Assembly (NCBI GenBank): GCA_011033025.1
Contig: WFMF01000505.1
Location: forward strand, 8,198-72,197
Direction: 5' to 3'
Origin: Beroe forskalii
Lineage: Eukaryota; Ctenophora; Nuda; Beroida; Beroidae
DNA: 64,000 nt
Part shown: positions 11,670 to 24,209 of the stretch, piece after piece
How positions within the stretch are numbered: the stretch's first letter is position 1
Layout: each line of letters starts with the position of its first letter
Made by a program: the position numbers and the translations under genes
The notes under the pieces: model-generated
What the model saw: the letters and a program-made list of their open reading frames with translations, nothing else
Database searches by the model: none
Told to the model about the DNA's origin: nothing

Positions 11670-12360
11670 TTATCTGATTCCCTTCTTCAAATCAGATCTC
11701 CTCAGAAATTTGGTTTCAACATCTTTCTGGGAGCACAATGTCTTGATAAAGCCAGCATAGTAAACAGGCTTTGATTCTTTGGATGTAGTAGGATTTTCAT
11801 CAGTCAAATCACTCACACCAAAGTCATTAAATGAGACAAGAACAAACTGCCCAGGGGACAAATTATTACAGTCTATAGTGGATGGTGTTGTGCAGGCCAA
11901 ACTGCTGATTACTTTAGGAACTGTCATTCTCAATGTTGAGCACCTTGTTCTTCTTTTCTTCTTACTGATCATCTTCGATTTTCCTTTTCCAGAAAAAGTT
12001 CTTTCCTCACTTTTGTCTTGGCTGTTGAACTTGAATCTCCTGCTTCACCAGCCTCCTTCAACTTCAATGCCTTCTTCAAGGCCTTTATCTCCCGGCTATA
12101 GTTCTTTAAATCTTCCTTGAGTTTATTCTCCTCATTGTCAATTTTTTCAAGTACGGGCTGGACGTTACAATAGCTGTTGCACCCTTAGCTTTTCCCTGAT
12201 TTGTTGGTTGCCTCTTGATTGTCTTTGTAGAAAATCTTGGGAACAGGTATTATATCCAGGCAAAATCTCTCTTGATACATCAATATCTGGATCTGCAGCT
12301 GAGACTTTATACCAGAAACAACATCAGCATCAGGACATACTCCAAGATCCGAATTAGCAC
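11670..12360 (-). pseudogene. C-terminal fragment of a Tigger/jerky-like transposase
   Basis: On the minus strand, pieces in shifting frames read like the C-terminal tail of pogo/Tigger-type transposon proteins. There is a TSSPYLE-like motif, a Lys/Glu-rich coiled segment (KEDLKNYSREIKALKKALK, about 12050-12130), KVRKELF, then a frameshift near 11975, then a C-terminal module with GQFVLVSF, PVYYAGFI and KFLRRS. The module ends in a stop at 11670. The DDE core is absent. The family is assigned by resemblance only. Confidence 0.5.
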
Positions 12361-12371
12361 TGCTGGTGGGC

Positions 12372-13300
12372 TCACTTTCAAGCGGTAATTAAGCTATTCG
12401 ATCATTAATAAGCGTTAATTAAAGCTTAAGACGTAACGGCGATTATTACCGGTAGCTGGCGGCAGCCATGGTCAGGGCTCGGTGGCAGGTGGATCCAGGA
12501 AGCGATAATTAACGGAAAAATCCCCCAGAATAAGCAAGCGTTAATTGTCGATAATTACCGTTAATTACCGATAATAGCGGTAATTAACGATAATACGCGT
12601 TAATAAGCGTTAATAGCGCTTATTACCGTTAACGAGAGCGGGCAGCAGGCATCAGGGCGGGTGGATCCAGGAAGCGATAATAAGCGGTAATTAACGGAAA
12701 TATCCCAAGCATAAGTAAGCGTTATTTGTCGATAATTATCGTTAATTACCGTTAATTACCGGCATTAGCGATAATAAACGGCCAAAAGCGCTAATTAGCG
12801 ATTCGTAAGCGATAATAAGCGCTAATATCGCTTTATTAACGAAAAAAGCGCTTTTTTTGACCACCTTTAATTAACCGTTAATAAGCGCTAATACCGCAAG
12901 ATTACCGGTATTTTCGACACATTCAAATTACCGGTAATAATCGCTTACCCAGCGCTTTTTATTTCGGCCAAAATCAAAGAAAAAAAGGACATTAATTATC
13001 GCTTATAATCGCTTCCGTTAGCGATAATTATCGATTATAAGCGCTTCATTAACGGTAGGGAAAAAACCGCTCAGTGAGCGATTATAACCGGTATTCTGAA
13101 GCGAAAAGCGATAACTTAACGCTAATGTCCCTTATTATCGATAATTAACGTTGAAAAAGCGCTTTTTTCTTTGCAATGTCATTTAGCGCTTTTTTCTGAG
13201 ACCTCAGAAAGCACTTCGTAAGCGTTTTATTAACGGTCTTTTTCCAACAAAGCGGTATTTACCGCTTTTTTTGCGATAATTATCGATAATTAAAAAAAAG
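12372..13300. repeat. AT/GCG palindromic-word array
   Basis: About 0.9 kb of degenerate self-complementary words (GCGATAATTATCGC, CGGTAATTACCG, AGCGCTAATTAGCGCT types) without a strict period. There is a partial internal duplication (about 12470-12540 against 12640-12710, sharing GTGGATCCAGGAAGCGATAA). No terminal repeats are recognised. Confidence 0.8.
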
Positions 13301-13344
13301 TTCCTAACGACAGTTGCCCGACAAAATACTAAAATAATACGAGG

Positions 13345-13440
13345 TAATACTTCTGGGGATCGAAATTTTGGGGTTACAAAAATATGGGAATTTTTTTCAA
13401 GGAATCCCCAAATTTCGTTCCCTTAAAATATGTCTCGTAA
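13345..13440. repeat. Hairpin repeat family, copy 1
   Basis: Contains GGGGATCGAAATTTTGGGG, then a GGGAATTTTTTTC...GGAATCCCC hairpin, then AAATTTCGT and TGTCTCGTAA. Other copies lie at 16087-16172, 16459-16556 and (inverted) 34097-34240. Non-coding. Confidence 0.75.
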
Positions 13441-13815
13441 AGTATGAACTGGCTAGGATAGCCAGGATCCGAATTAACATTTTGACGATGGTCTTGAGTC
13501 CATAGGTCCAATGCATTGCCCATGTGAGGCCTCGAAGCAAAAAAAGGGTCCAATAATCGAAATTCTGCCCGAAGGAGATCATAGAGCTTAGCTTTTGATT
13601 GCATTCGATTGGTTTCGAGGAGCTGATTTATTTATTTGTCGAAAAATGACGCAGTTATGGCCATTTGTCACATGCGAAGCGCACACAAAAGTGTCGATGG
13701 CCTATTTTGGGCATAAAAATTGTCATTATGGCCACATTTTTGGAGATATGAGCTTCAAACTTGTTTTGTTCATCATTCAGATCGATATCGATGGGCAAAC
13801 CAGTTTATGAGTGAA
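13441..13815. repeat. Dispersed repeat with GAGGAGCTGAT core
   Basis: Related to 34690-35110 and, inverted, to 35230-35512. Shared features are a GGCCAGGAT-type start, TTGCCCATGTGAG, CGAAATT, a GAGGAGCTGAT core and a TTGTTTTG...CATCATT end. No coding capacity. Confidence 0.65.
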
Positions 13816-14707
13816 TTTGACCTAATTAGCTAATTCGTCCATTTAGCCCATAAGAACCCTCAAAATTCCAGTAAATCGTCATTATCTCAGTGGACTTTAT
13901 ATTTTTCGTTATAACTTCGCCATTTCAAAAAAATTTCACACGAAATTTTCAGAATCGGGCTAGAATTACTACTAACCAAAACTTTTTTGGCCATCGGAAC
14001 AAAAACTCCCCGGGAAGTTTTGCTCCGATGGTCAACAACTTTTGGGGGCTTAACTCAAAATTTTGGTAAATAACAAAGAAATTAATAAAATGGTGGTTGT
14101 GATGTTGATGTCCACTATCCATGAACCCAGCTTTAAAGTGGTTCTGATTTTCTTATGAAGTTATGGATATGGTTGGTAGGTTTGTAGTCTATATCGACGA
14201 CTCTTATTAAGTTATAAGCTTATACTCTTATAGTCGCTAATCAACGAGTGTTTACTGTTTACTCTAATCAAGGACTTTCTTGTAATAATGTTCGCTAATC
14301 AAAGAATCTGGGTGTGTTTAGGTATGTGCTTAGTGTGTACGCAGGGACGCTAATCCAATCAATTTATTCAACACGGCGGATATTCCTCATATTCATCACA
14401 GTGTTATGCTACCGCAGTGGGAATATAAGAACATACCTTCTGTTGTATTGTACCTTCTGCAATCTACAATGTGTATACTCCCGTAACCTTCGCAACAAAC
14501 ATTTCGTTATGGAACGTGTTGTTGGAGGGGATTTTCTTGGTTAGTTGGTAGCTACCTCTCACCGACTTTCTGTTTTGTGCTATCATAAGTTCATTGTTTG
14601 TTACCTATTTACCTACTTATTTAGCTATTCACTGAAGACTTGTTGAGACGTAGGTAGGTAAGTATTGATTTTCACAGTTTTTCTTTGCCATTACTCTGCA
14701 GTAGAAA

Positions 14708-14830
14708 CCTAATAAGCGAGGCGGGGGAGAGACAATAGCAATTTTCAACTAAAAAGTCCGGGACTCCCAATAAATTCTCCACATCCCCCACCCCGGTAAG
14801 CTTATTTCAAACCCCCCCCCGCTTATTAGG
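14708..14830. repeat. Small fold-back element
   Basis: CCTAATAAGCG at 14708 is mirrored by CGCTTATTAGG ending at 14830, around GC-rich, G-run and C-run DNA that can also pair. It looks like a MITE; no target duplication is evident. Confidence 0.6.
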
Positions 14831-15131
14831 TACTTTTTCTCATAAAGTCATAACGTCTGGCTTCTGGGGGCTGCCGCCCCAAAAACCGCCCGGAAATATA
14901 TGAATTAATTTATGAAAATAGGCGACCTTGGTAAGCATGTCGCTGGCCCGCTGACGGCCCCGAATGTTACAGCTTCTCAGCTTTATAGCTTTTTAGAAGT
15001 GCCTTGGTAGTTCTTACATAAGTACAAAATATGTAGAGTTCTTTAGCGATCATGGCTTCAGGCTTTAGCGATCACGGCTCTAGCGATGGCTTCAATGTTC
15101 TAATGTTAGGCTATTAGTTAATTGTTAGCGG

Positions 15132-15309
15132 CAGGGACGTAGCCAGAGGGTATGCAGACTATGCATTGCATACTCTGAAAAAGTTCCTTGCATAGTCTCA
15201 AATTTTGAGAAAATTGCTAATTATAGCTAATAAGGCTTAATTTTACTGCCAGATGCATACCCTAGAAACACTTTGCATACCCTGGCCTCGAACCCTAGCT
15301 ACGTTACTG
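15132..15309. mobile_element. hAT-type MITE with perfect 8-bp target duplication
   Basis: The 178-bp element starts CAGGGACGTAGCCAG and ends GCTACGTTACTG, imperfect inverted repeats with the CAG...CTG ends typical of hAT elements. It is flanked on both sides by GTTAGCGG (15124-15131 and 15310-15317). Inside, GGGTATGCA/TGCATACCC also pair. Non-coding. Confidence 0.9.
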
Positions 15310-15820
15310 GTTAGCGGCCTAGTACAAGTCATTTAAGGATTAAATTTGACGTTTGTATTAAAGTCATTGATCGGAGTGTTGTAAACTTTACAGATTCGCT
15401 GACCGTTATCTTAGGTCATTTATCAGTTATCTGCCGTGCTTCCAATGCGATTATTAAATCAGTGTGTATACATTATCTCATTATCCCATATCGTATTGAT
15501 ATTGTCCCAGTCATTTAATCTACAAACCATCATTGGTGATTGAGTGATTGGTGGTGTTGTGTTGATGACGTCATTACCACAGCCTCAAGTGGTGAGGTGA
15601 TGACGTTGAAGCGGTTATTTTGCGTGAGGCCAGATAGGGTTGGCCGTGATACCGCTTTGTGTTTTGTAAACCTATCCCTTGTAGGTGTACCACTACAAGA
15701 GTACAAGCTAACAAGTGTAGTGTGTACAATGTATCCCTTTGTATAAGACCCTTGTCTCACTTACATTGTAACCCGCGTCCTTTTGTAGACCATGTCTCGC
15801 GCATGTTTAAATAGGCTACG

Positions 15821-15828
15821 TGACGTCA
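15821..15828 (+). promoter_or_regulatory. CRE-like site TGACGTCA
   Basis: A perfect CREB/ATF palindrome in a locally GC-richer stretch (15770-15960). No transcript start or gene is visible nearby, so function is uncertain. Confidence 0.3.
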
Positions 15829-16086
15829 TCAACTCCCCGCCGTAACCCGTTGTTATGGCGTCATTCTCAAGGCGTGTTGTTAGTGCGCTATTCCGCAGTC
15901 ATTGGCGTCCCTTGTTATTCCGGCTGTTTTTGTGTGAGCTGGTTTTCCGAGTGTCGAGTATCAGATCGCAGTGCTTTAGCTTTCTTTAGCTTCAGCTGAG
16001 GCTAGCACTGTTCTTTAATTTCGTCAGTTTTGCTGTTATGTTCAAATTCGAAGATAGCTACCTTCGAAGACAAAATAACATGGGAC

Positions 16087-16172
16087 AATAATTCCGGGGA
16101 TCGAAATTTTGGGGTTTCGAAATTATGGGGATTTTTATCAAAAATCCCCAAATTTCGTACCCCGAATTAAAT
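16087..16172. repeat. Hairpin repeat family, copy 2
   Basis: ATTCCGGGGATCGAAATTTTG is followed by GGGGATTTTTATCAAAAATCCCC and AAATTTCGTACCCC. Same family as 13345-13440. Confidence 0.75.
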
Positions 16173-16458
16173 TAGAGGATTTTCGCCTTTTTTCAAATTC
16201 GAAAAGATAGGCTAACTTTTGGGAATAAATCAGAACTTCAGAAAGGCCAATATCACTGAGGTGATCGATGAAGTAGGATTTCCAGTACAAGATCCCTTTT
16301 ATCGAGTCAAGTTTATATTAGAAGGTTTTATTTGGAATTACTGCATTTTAGATATTTTGAACTCTTCTGCACTGATATACTTATTGAAATTTGTCTGGGA
16401 ATCCCAAATTTTATGCAGCTGTTAGTCAAATCACAAACCCGCAATTAACTAATTTGGG

Positions 16459-16556
16459 GGAAATAATTTTTGGGATCGAAATTTTGGGGGTACGAAAATA
16501 TGGGGATTTTTTCGAAAAATCCCCAAATTTCGTACCTTTTAAATGTGTCTCGTAAG
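16459..16556. repeat. Hairpin repeat family, copy 3
   Basis: GGGATCGAAATTTTGGGGGT is followed by the hairpin GGGGATTTTTTCGAAAAATCCCC and by TGTCTCGTAAGGT, as in copy 1. Confidence 0.75.
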
Positions 16557-17470
16557 GTAATCTTTTTGTCGTATTGCTTTCTGAATAATACCTACCTATG
16601 TGTATTATTATTTATTTTCCATAGTTCCTGTGTATACCTCCGGTCTCTTCACTATTCAAATTCTGAAAGTACATCCAAACCCCGCAATGCTCTTTTCGAT
16701 GATGGAGGACGGGGGTCTCCTACATTTCTAAGTGGTGTCCATTTGATGCCACATCTCCTGGCTTTAATACCTGGTGGTCGACCGGGCGGCGGGCCCGCAA
16801 CAGACTATGTCCATCAAAAAAGATTTTTCGTGGGTACCATTGGACCCGCCACTATTAAGTCCATGATTATTTGGTGGACTTAATAACAGAGTCCATGGCG
16901 GATCTGACACTATGACAGCCCAAATATCCCCTGCATTCATACGTTCAGTATAACTATACCTGTAATATAAGAACTATGACAGTCATAAGGAGACTGTACG
17001 GTGTACACACCACTACACGGGCCATACACACCCTTTACTCTGTACAGTGTGTATCTTAATGTATACCGAGTGTATGTGCAAGGCCCCCATCACAACCTCC
17101 CAAGGGACCATGCTGTTGGCATGCAATCAGCAGTGAGCTACCAGCTGAACTCCTATGCAAGGAGCACTGTGGGTTCTCCTAATTAAGTAATTAGCTGGTA
17201 TACACATTACCCAGTGCGGAGTAGCACCTTGCTTGCAATGCTTGCAAACCACGCATTTCTTACGTCACATTCTGTCATTCCGGCAGCATTCTGCCGTCAG
17301 TTTGTTATTTAATGCTCCCTGGGAGTTGCGCTTTGTGCAGGGCACTCTGAATTTACTGCTACTTTCCTTAGTGAGTGGCAACTGCATTCTTTCGCTTGTT
17401 ACACAGTAATGATATTATGTTGACCACACAAAAGTGCATTGTCGGATTGCATAGAAAGTATAGAAGTATA

Positions 17471-18469
17471 TCTCCCTGCATAGGAAGCTGATTGCGACAC
17501 CATACACGTGACCCTTGAACGTGACAGGTCACGTGTCATGGTGACCATGAATCAGAGCTTTGTAATTATACCACGTGCCTCTGCTTCATATCACGTGTAA
17601 TTAGATTATCTTGAGAGTCATAGCAAGGAGGAGCGCATTTCCTATATTTTCCTGAATGAGGGAAATATCTGAAAATACTGCCCGCTTGGCATCGAGCCAG
17701 TTGAGTATGGAGTTTCTACTCACTTAACTGTACGAGTGTATCGAGAGAGCTATAATTATATCGCAAACCAAAGTTTACAAACTGCTTATTAGATACATTA
17801 ATCTAATTATACAATAATTTTAATGTGGTAAAATACATATTTAGAGTGCACACCAAATTTTAGAAATATTTCGGAAAGTGTAAAAAAGTGATATGAAGTG
17901 TAAAAAAGTGATATGATCCTGCGACTGCGTTATTACTTTATTAAACCTATAGAGTGCTGTAGGTATAAGTTTAATAATCTATGTTTATATGATGAAACTA
18001 AATTGTTTTTATGGCTGCATCCAATTTAACCGGTATATAACAGTACTACGAAAGTAAGGAGTTTGAAACAAATTGCAAGTCAAGCAAAAGTATCACTGAG
18101 CTTTCCTCTACCAACTGGTGCTAATATATACACCTGCTGTGAATAATAGGCGGCTAGATTCGACAGTTTGGCAGCATGTTACCATGTTAATGACGTCATT
18201 TCGCCGGATAAATTAAATATGAGCGGGTGTAAAGGCTAGTAGTTGATACTTGTACCAACCATGTGGCAACGTGACTTGGTCATATAGAGTGACACCTGAT
18301 ACCCCTGTGTTATGCGAAAGCCAATGTTACTGCGTATTTATGAGTCACGTTGCAGTGTAAGAGCCAATCAAACTTTAGATGCGATTTTCTCAAAAACCAC
18401 TTGGAATTGGTTCACATAATTTACAGGGTTCAAACCGTCAGATAATTTTTTATTAATTATGCAGGGAGA
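17471..18469. mobile_element. 999-bp TA-flanked TIR element, right arm only
   Basis: Starts TCTCCCTGCATA and ends with its exact reverse complement. TA lies on both sides (17469-17470 and 18470-18471), as for Tc1/mariner-type insertions. The left arm (about 10710) has the uninterrupted site. It is AT-rich and carries no long open frame, so it is non-autonomous. Confidence 0.85.
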
Positions 18470-18476
18470 TATGTAC

Positions 18477-18528
18477 GATATTCCACTGTAAACTCGGGCC
18501 TAACGGCCCTCGTTTACAGTGGAATATC
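18477..18528. repeat. 52-bp near-perfect palindrome
   Basis: GATATTCCACTGTAAAC is mirrored by GTTTACAGTGGAATATC around GGGCC...GGCCC. It is absent from the left arm and lies directly after the 999-bp element, so it may be a second tiny fold-back or part of the same insertion. Confidence 0.8.
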
Positions 18529-20984
18529 TATACATATAACCAACGGATTCCTCATGGACCATGTTCCTTCATCACCCATCTTCCTGCCATGAGTTGGTTG
18601 GGTATAAAGGCACTTATAAATGCGAATTGTAAAATGCCCAAGATGACTCGTATATTTTAGGAATTACTCCATTAATTATCTCATTAGCGGCCTTTGTTGT
18701 GCACTGCCTTGTAATTAAAATAGGCCTAATAATTGTGTAATTGCTTATCTGCCGCTTATCTCGCTATCTTGCTTGGACCGTGAGACATAGTCCTGGTTTT
18801 GTACCTACTTCTGTTTTTCGTGATGAGAGAGTTTGCGCCTACTATGCGTTTATTGAACATTCGATGAACTGTGACCTACTCAGTTTTAACATTCCCTATT
18901 GAGAACAGGCATTTTTCTTTGCTAAGGTACCTATTTCTTTCATTGTTCACGCCTGCTTCTCGGTTTCACTTTCAAGAACTTGCATTTTTCTATATAATAT
19001 GAAGTTGCATTTGGTTTTTCAAGAAATCTTGTCTCTGGACTACTCTTATTCGAGGGGGCAGGGGCAATTGCTTTGCTCCACGTAGCTGCCCTGGAAACTG
19101 TCCCGCTCTGCTTCCATCCCTGACAGAGGGGTCTGAGCTGACGAGCGCTACGCTAGCCTACAACTCTGGTGCTAGTCACCTTCAGTTGTTGAAAACATCA
19201 CAACAGCAGTGATGCCTCGCAGCAGGGGGCAAAGCGTAAGCTGTTCTGTCACAGATGCCGTACACCAGGACCAAAAGTTTGCCGAAGTTTGACCGTAGTT
19301 TATTTAAGATATCAATCACAAATTAGTCATTAAACAAATTTATTTTTGGCCTAAAATTTTGCTACCGTGGATCATACGAATTAAATTTCCTAATCAGTTC
19401 CTAAAATTCTAATCAGTGACTTCCACATAATAAGATAATTTTTATAAAAAAAAGTAAAAACCATAATCAATTAATTGATTTGGTGATTGATTAATTATTA
19501 ATGATTTTTCCACCTTCGGCCTCGACTTCGGTTTCGGCCATTATAACTTCGTTCAAGAAAATGACTTCGGTCTATTCATGCCACAAGCCCAGTCAATCGA
19601 AGTGAACAAGGAAAACCCAGTTTATCCTAGAAAACTTCAGACCCAATCATCCTATCGCCATTGCTTACGACAACACCTCACCCGTTTCGAGTGGGGTGTG
19701 CTGAGATAAACAATGTTTAATGTTATTATCAATCGAAGATGTTGCCATTCATGGAGTTTTAACTTTTTAATACATGAATTGTATTTCTCACAATTGCAAT
19801 GAGCAGCTGTTGTGTCAATTGCGCTCTCCGTTCAACACCACACCTTATCCATCACTTCCTGTTATCATCACTTCCTTTATTTGTGGCTACCTTTTACTCC
19901 CTCCAGGTTTGGTTTCATGAAAAGCTCTGGTTGTAATTTGTATCGCTTTGAATTGTCGCTGTTCTCTGGTCAGACTTTGTCTGTTGAAATTGTACTTTTG
20001 ATTGCCACGTCATACGCCACATTTAACTCCTGCATTACAATGTACAACATGACAGCAATAGCAATAATAGTGCTCAGGAAACTATAATAGTATGATGTAT
20101 ACCAAGTACTCTAGTATACAAGTGTAGTGCGCCTCTTTTGACTGGTAGCTGTCAGCCAAATCGTCAAAAGGACGACGTCTCAGATCAAGGAGTCGGTGCC
20201 TAAAGACGTCTACCGCTTTTCTGTCGATAGAAAAGAATGTTTTATTTGTGTGGTCTCCACGATTTGGTTACCTATGAATTTGACAGACTAGATACTTAGA
20301 TAATCTCTTTTGCCACAACTGCTAAAAATCAATATCAGAACATATTATTGCCATATTTGCTGTGAACAAGCGCAATGTGCGCGCATGTTCACACTAATTT
20401 TCTACTCTAGTTTTGTCGATTTGTCATGAGTAGTGAGTATGGTCCCGTTTTGCGAGTCTCGCTCAGGGCACAGGTGCCCGCCCGATGCCCCTTTGGCGCT
20501 CCCTTGGTGCCTTTTGTACGCCGGGGATACACGTCGGTCGTCGAATAAGTGTGCTTTACAATAGGGGAATACGTATCTGCGAGAGATCATTCCCCCTATG
20601 TAGGAGAGGTGTCCCAAGGGACGAAGTCTTGTACCCGATCTGTTGTCTGGCTGTTCTCGGTCACCACTTGCTTTATTTCTTTATTTGAATAGTGTGCTGT
20701 TGAATGTTAATTCGTTCAGCCCCTCCCATGCTTGTTAGAATGTATGGGAACACGGTATACTGCTGCCACTCTCACTACTCATGTTTTTTGTTAATTCCCA
20801 CAAATCTCCTTCCTTCTTTATAGCAGGGCTTTCCCTCCAGCTCCATTCTTAGACTATTCTTCACGATTTATTAAGATTACCTTAGTGGTAGAAATTAAGA
20901 TGTGTATTTATTAAGGACGTACTAATTAAGAAGTGTACTAATTAAGGCAGTAAAATTTCGGCAGATGGGCACCTTGCAATCGGC

Positions 20985-21370
20985 GCCGATCAGCGCTGAT
21001 CAGCGCCGACCCACCGCCGATCAGCGCCGATCGGCGCTGATCAGCGCTGATCGGCGCTGATCGGCGCTGATCAGCGATTGATCAACGCTGATCAGCGACG
21101 ATCAGCGCTGATCGGCGCTGATCAGCGCCGATGGAAAAAATTTAAAATTTCATCGGCGGTCGTCGGCGCTGATCGCTGATCAGCGCCGATCAGCGCTGAT
21201 CGGCGCCGATCGGCGATCAATCAGCGCTGATCGGCGAAATTGGCCGCCGATCAGCGCTGATCAGCGCTTTGATCAGCGCCTACCAAAACACCTGCATAGG
21301 AGCTTTAGAAAACTCCATCGGCGCTGATCAGCGCTGATCAGCGCCGATCAGCGCTGATCAGCGCCGATCA
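20985..21370. repeat. GGCGCTGATCAGCGCC palindromic array, left
   Basis: Degenerate repeats of CGGCGCTGATCAGCGCCGAT-like palindromes (TGATCA and GGCGCC cores). Mirrored by 24210-24600. Confidence 0.88.
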
Positions 21371-21849
21371 TTATAAACTTACTAAATTCGCATTGACATG
21401 GACATGTGGTATGTTTCCCTTAAAAATATAATTCCGGCTGGCCCTGGGAAACGTTTAATGGCAAATCCTTGCACCTAGGCTATCACAACATCAACAACCA
21501 TGTCAATAGTCAACAACAACATTAAATATTGTAAACAACTACAGACCCGTAGCGCCGGGTCGATTATAGGCTTTAAACAAATATTCAAAAAAATTAGTAT
21601 CAAAATAAGCGGCCAGATAGTTTGAAGTACTTTCATACAAACTACGATTTATTAACTTTGAAAGTCTGTACGTATAAGATGCGCCCATATCTCCCAACGC
21701 CCTAATTTCGTAAATTGGACGTTGAGAATATTGGACGCAAAAATATTCGAAGTCCTGAGGTCATGATCGAACGTATTTCGTTCATAACTCGACTCAGGAT
21801 AGACGTATGATACCTTAAACCTTTACTAATTTACTAGACAGTAGACCGC

Positions 21850-22450
21850 AACATTGTTACGACAAAGATGCGAAGTAACGGCACAGAAACTCCGTTATGA
21901 CACAGAAACACCGTTACGACACATTAACGGCGCAGTAACACTGTTAACTATAATTAGGCACAGTAACAACGTTACGACAAAAGCAAACACCGTTGTCACA
22001 GTGACACCGTTACGACACTGTAATGCTGTTATGACAATATGACACAGTATCGTCGTTACGACTCAGTAACGTCGTTACAACACAGTAATGCCGTTATAGG
22101 CGTTACGACACAGTAACGTTATTACGAAACAGTAAAGCCGTTACGACACAGTAACAACGTTATGACAGTATCGTCGTTACGACACAGTAACAACGTTACG
22201 ACACAGTATCGCCGTTACGACACAGTATCGCCGTTAGGACTCAGTTGCGTCGTTACGACTCAATAACGTCGTTAAGAAACGGTAACACCGTAACGACACA
22301 GTAACACCGATACGACACAGTAACACCGATACGACTCAGTAACACCATTACGACACAGTAACAGTAACACCGTTACGACAGAGTGTCACCATTAAGGCAA
22401 AAAGTAACACCGTTACGACACAGTAACACCGTTACAACACAGTAATGTTG
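21850..22450. repeat. CGTTACGACACAGTAACAC tandem array
   Basis: About 30 imperfect copies of a 19-20 bp unit. The reverse complement (GTGTTACTGTGTCGTAACG) forms the mirrored block at about 23810-24080. Confidence 0.85.
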
Positions 22451-22544
22451 TTGCTTATTAACCATCAAAAGCGCTTTATCAACGGGCCCAAAAGTAAAAT
22501 GGCGTTTTCTGTCGTCTTACGGCTTTACGGCTAAATCTTATATG

Positions 22545-23065
22545 CAAACCGCCGATTCGGCGCCTAAACGCCTATAATTTTATTACTAATAAAATTATAG
22601 TGCTATAGGCGCCGATTCGGCGCTTATATTAGCGCCTATAACCGCCGCTTTTCGGCGCCTATTAATAGGCGCCGATAGTTTTCGATCGTCGAACTATCGG
22701 TGGTCATCGACGCCCCTATAGTACCGCCTATCGGCGCCGAAAAGCGCCTATACACCGGATTTCGGACCATCGGCGGTTTTCGACCGTCCTACGCCGCCTC
22801 GTCATCGGCGCCTCATCGCCTATCGGCGCCTGTACCCAAACCATCATCGGCGGTTTCGATCGCCTATAGGCGCCTGTACGCCATCGCTCGCCTATAAGCG
22901 ATATTTTTTCCAGGCGATCTGTACGGCCATCTACGAGTCTGAAGCGCCTAGGGCGCCTATAGGCGCCGATATTTTTTCCAGATCCGGCTGTGTTCTTCCT
23001 GATTTTTTCGGCGCCTATAGGCGCCGATATTGATCTCTAAACTATCTAAATTCCTTATTTTTCGG
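22545..23065. repeat. GGCGCCTATAGGCGCC palindromic array, left
   Basis: Interspersed GGCGCC and CTATAG palindromes around ATCGGCGG words. Mirrored by 23465-23790. Short open frames here are by-products of the repeats. Confidence 0.85.
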
Positions 23066-23069
23066 CGCC

Positions 23070-23450
23070 TATGGGTTAAGGCTGGGTTAAGTGGGTTTGG
23101 GTTTGGTTTAGGGTTTGGCTTGAGTTGCCCAGGGGGTTAGGTTTGGGTTAAGTTTGGGTTGGGGTTAGGGTTTGGGTTGACCCAAACCACCCAAACCCTA
23201 ACCCAAACCCTAACCCAAACCCTAACCCAAACCCTAACCCAAACAAACCCTACCCTAACCTAACCCAAACCCTAACCCAAACCCAAACCCCTAACCCCAA
23301 ACCATAACCCAAACCTAACACAAACTCTAACCCAAACCCAAACCCAAACCCAAAGCCCTAACCCTTACCCTAACCCAAGCCCTGGGCAAAGCCTAACCCA
23401 AAGCCTAACCAAACCCTAAACCAAACCCCTAACTCTATCCCAATTTAGGG
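23070..23450. repeat. Telomere-like repeats at the fold-back apex
   Basis: G-strand TTAGGGTTTGGG-type repeats (about 23075-23178) switch to C-strand CCCTAACCCAAA repeats (about 23180-23450). The unit is the metazoan telomere hexamer alternating with TTTGGG. The head-to-head switch lies at the centre of the mirrored element. Confidence 0.88.
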
Positions 23451-23464
23451 CTTAGGACTGCCTT

Positions 23465-23790
23465 AATTCATCGGCGCCTATAGGCGCCGATACCTCAGAC
23501 TCCCTACCGGGCCGTGGATCATGAAAATATCACGATAGGCACCTATAGGCGCTTATAGGCGGTGATGGCCGTACAGGCGCCTATAGGCGGTCGAAAACCG
23601 CCGATGTCGCCGAAAAGCGGTGTATAGGCGCTTTTCGGCGCCGATAATTCGACGATCGAAAACTATCGGCGCCTATAGGCGCCTTTAAAACGGTACCGCC
23701 TATAGGCGCCGTATAGGCGCTTAAAAAAGTTAAACTTTAAAGGCGCCGATTCGGCGCTTTGCGGCGCCGAATCGGCGATTTGCATAAATA
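23465..23790. repeat. GGCGCCTATAGGCGCC palindromic array, right
   Basis: Mirror block of 22545-23065. Confidence 0.82.
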
Positions 23791-23809
23791 GGATTTAGCC
23801 GGCTTTACG

Positions 23810-24080
23810 GTGTTAGTGTGTCGCAACAATGTTACCGAGTTGTTGCACCGTTACTGATTCGTACTTCGTGTTTCGTAACGGTGTTACTGTGTCGTAACGG
23901 TGTTAGTGTTACTGCGTCGCAATTACGGTGTTACTGTGTCGTAATTACAGAGTTATAGTGTTACTGTGTCGTGACGGTGGGACGTGTCGCAAAGGGGTTG
24001 CTGTGTTGCAACAGTGTGACTGTGTCGTAACGGTGTTACTGTGTCGTAACTGTGTTACTGTGTAGTTACTATGTCGTACT
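23810..24080. repeat. GTTACTGTGTCGTAACG tandem array
   Basis: Inverse of the block at 21850-22450, with fewer copies (about half the length), so the two palindrome arms have drifted in copy number. Confidence 0.82.
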
Positions 24081-24209
24081 ATTGACATGGTTGTTGATGT
24101 TGTGATAAACCTAGGTGCGAGGATTTTGCATTAAACGTTTCCCAGAGCCAGCTGGAATTCTATTTTAAGGAAACATACCCACATGTCCATATCAATGCGA
24201 ATTTAGTAA

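Larger units (their letters stand above)
11089..17061. other. Spacer between the duplication arms
   Basis: Non-duplicated DNA at the centre of the inverted duplication. It holds a broken transposase fragment (about 11670-12360), an AT/GCG palindromic-word array (12372-13300), copies of two dispersed repeats (13345-13815, 16087-16172, 16459-16556), a fold-back (14708-14830), a hAT-type MITE (15132-15309) and a CRE-like site (15821). No intact gene is seen. Confidence 0.6.

Noticed and set aside
19070-19260. GC-rich conserved block as a first coding exon of the duplicated gene
   Set aside because: A GTAAGC donor-like word follows a short ATG frame, but the two arms differ by an indel that breaks that frame and the phase does not fit exon 2; it could only be untranslated.
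22700-22897. 65-residue ORF in the GGCGCC array
   Set aside because: It lies wholly in a palindromic repeat; no independent coding evidence.
23070-23450. A true chromosome end (telomere)
   Set aside because: The repeats are mixed with TTTGGG, switch strand in the middle, and lie inside a TA-flanked insertion.
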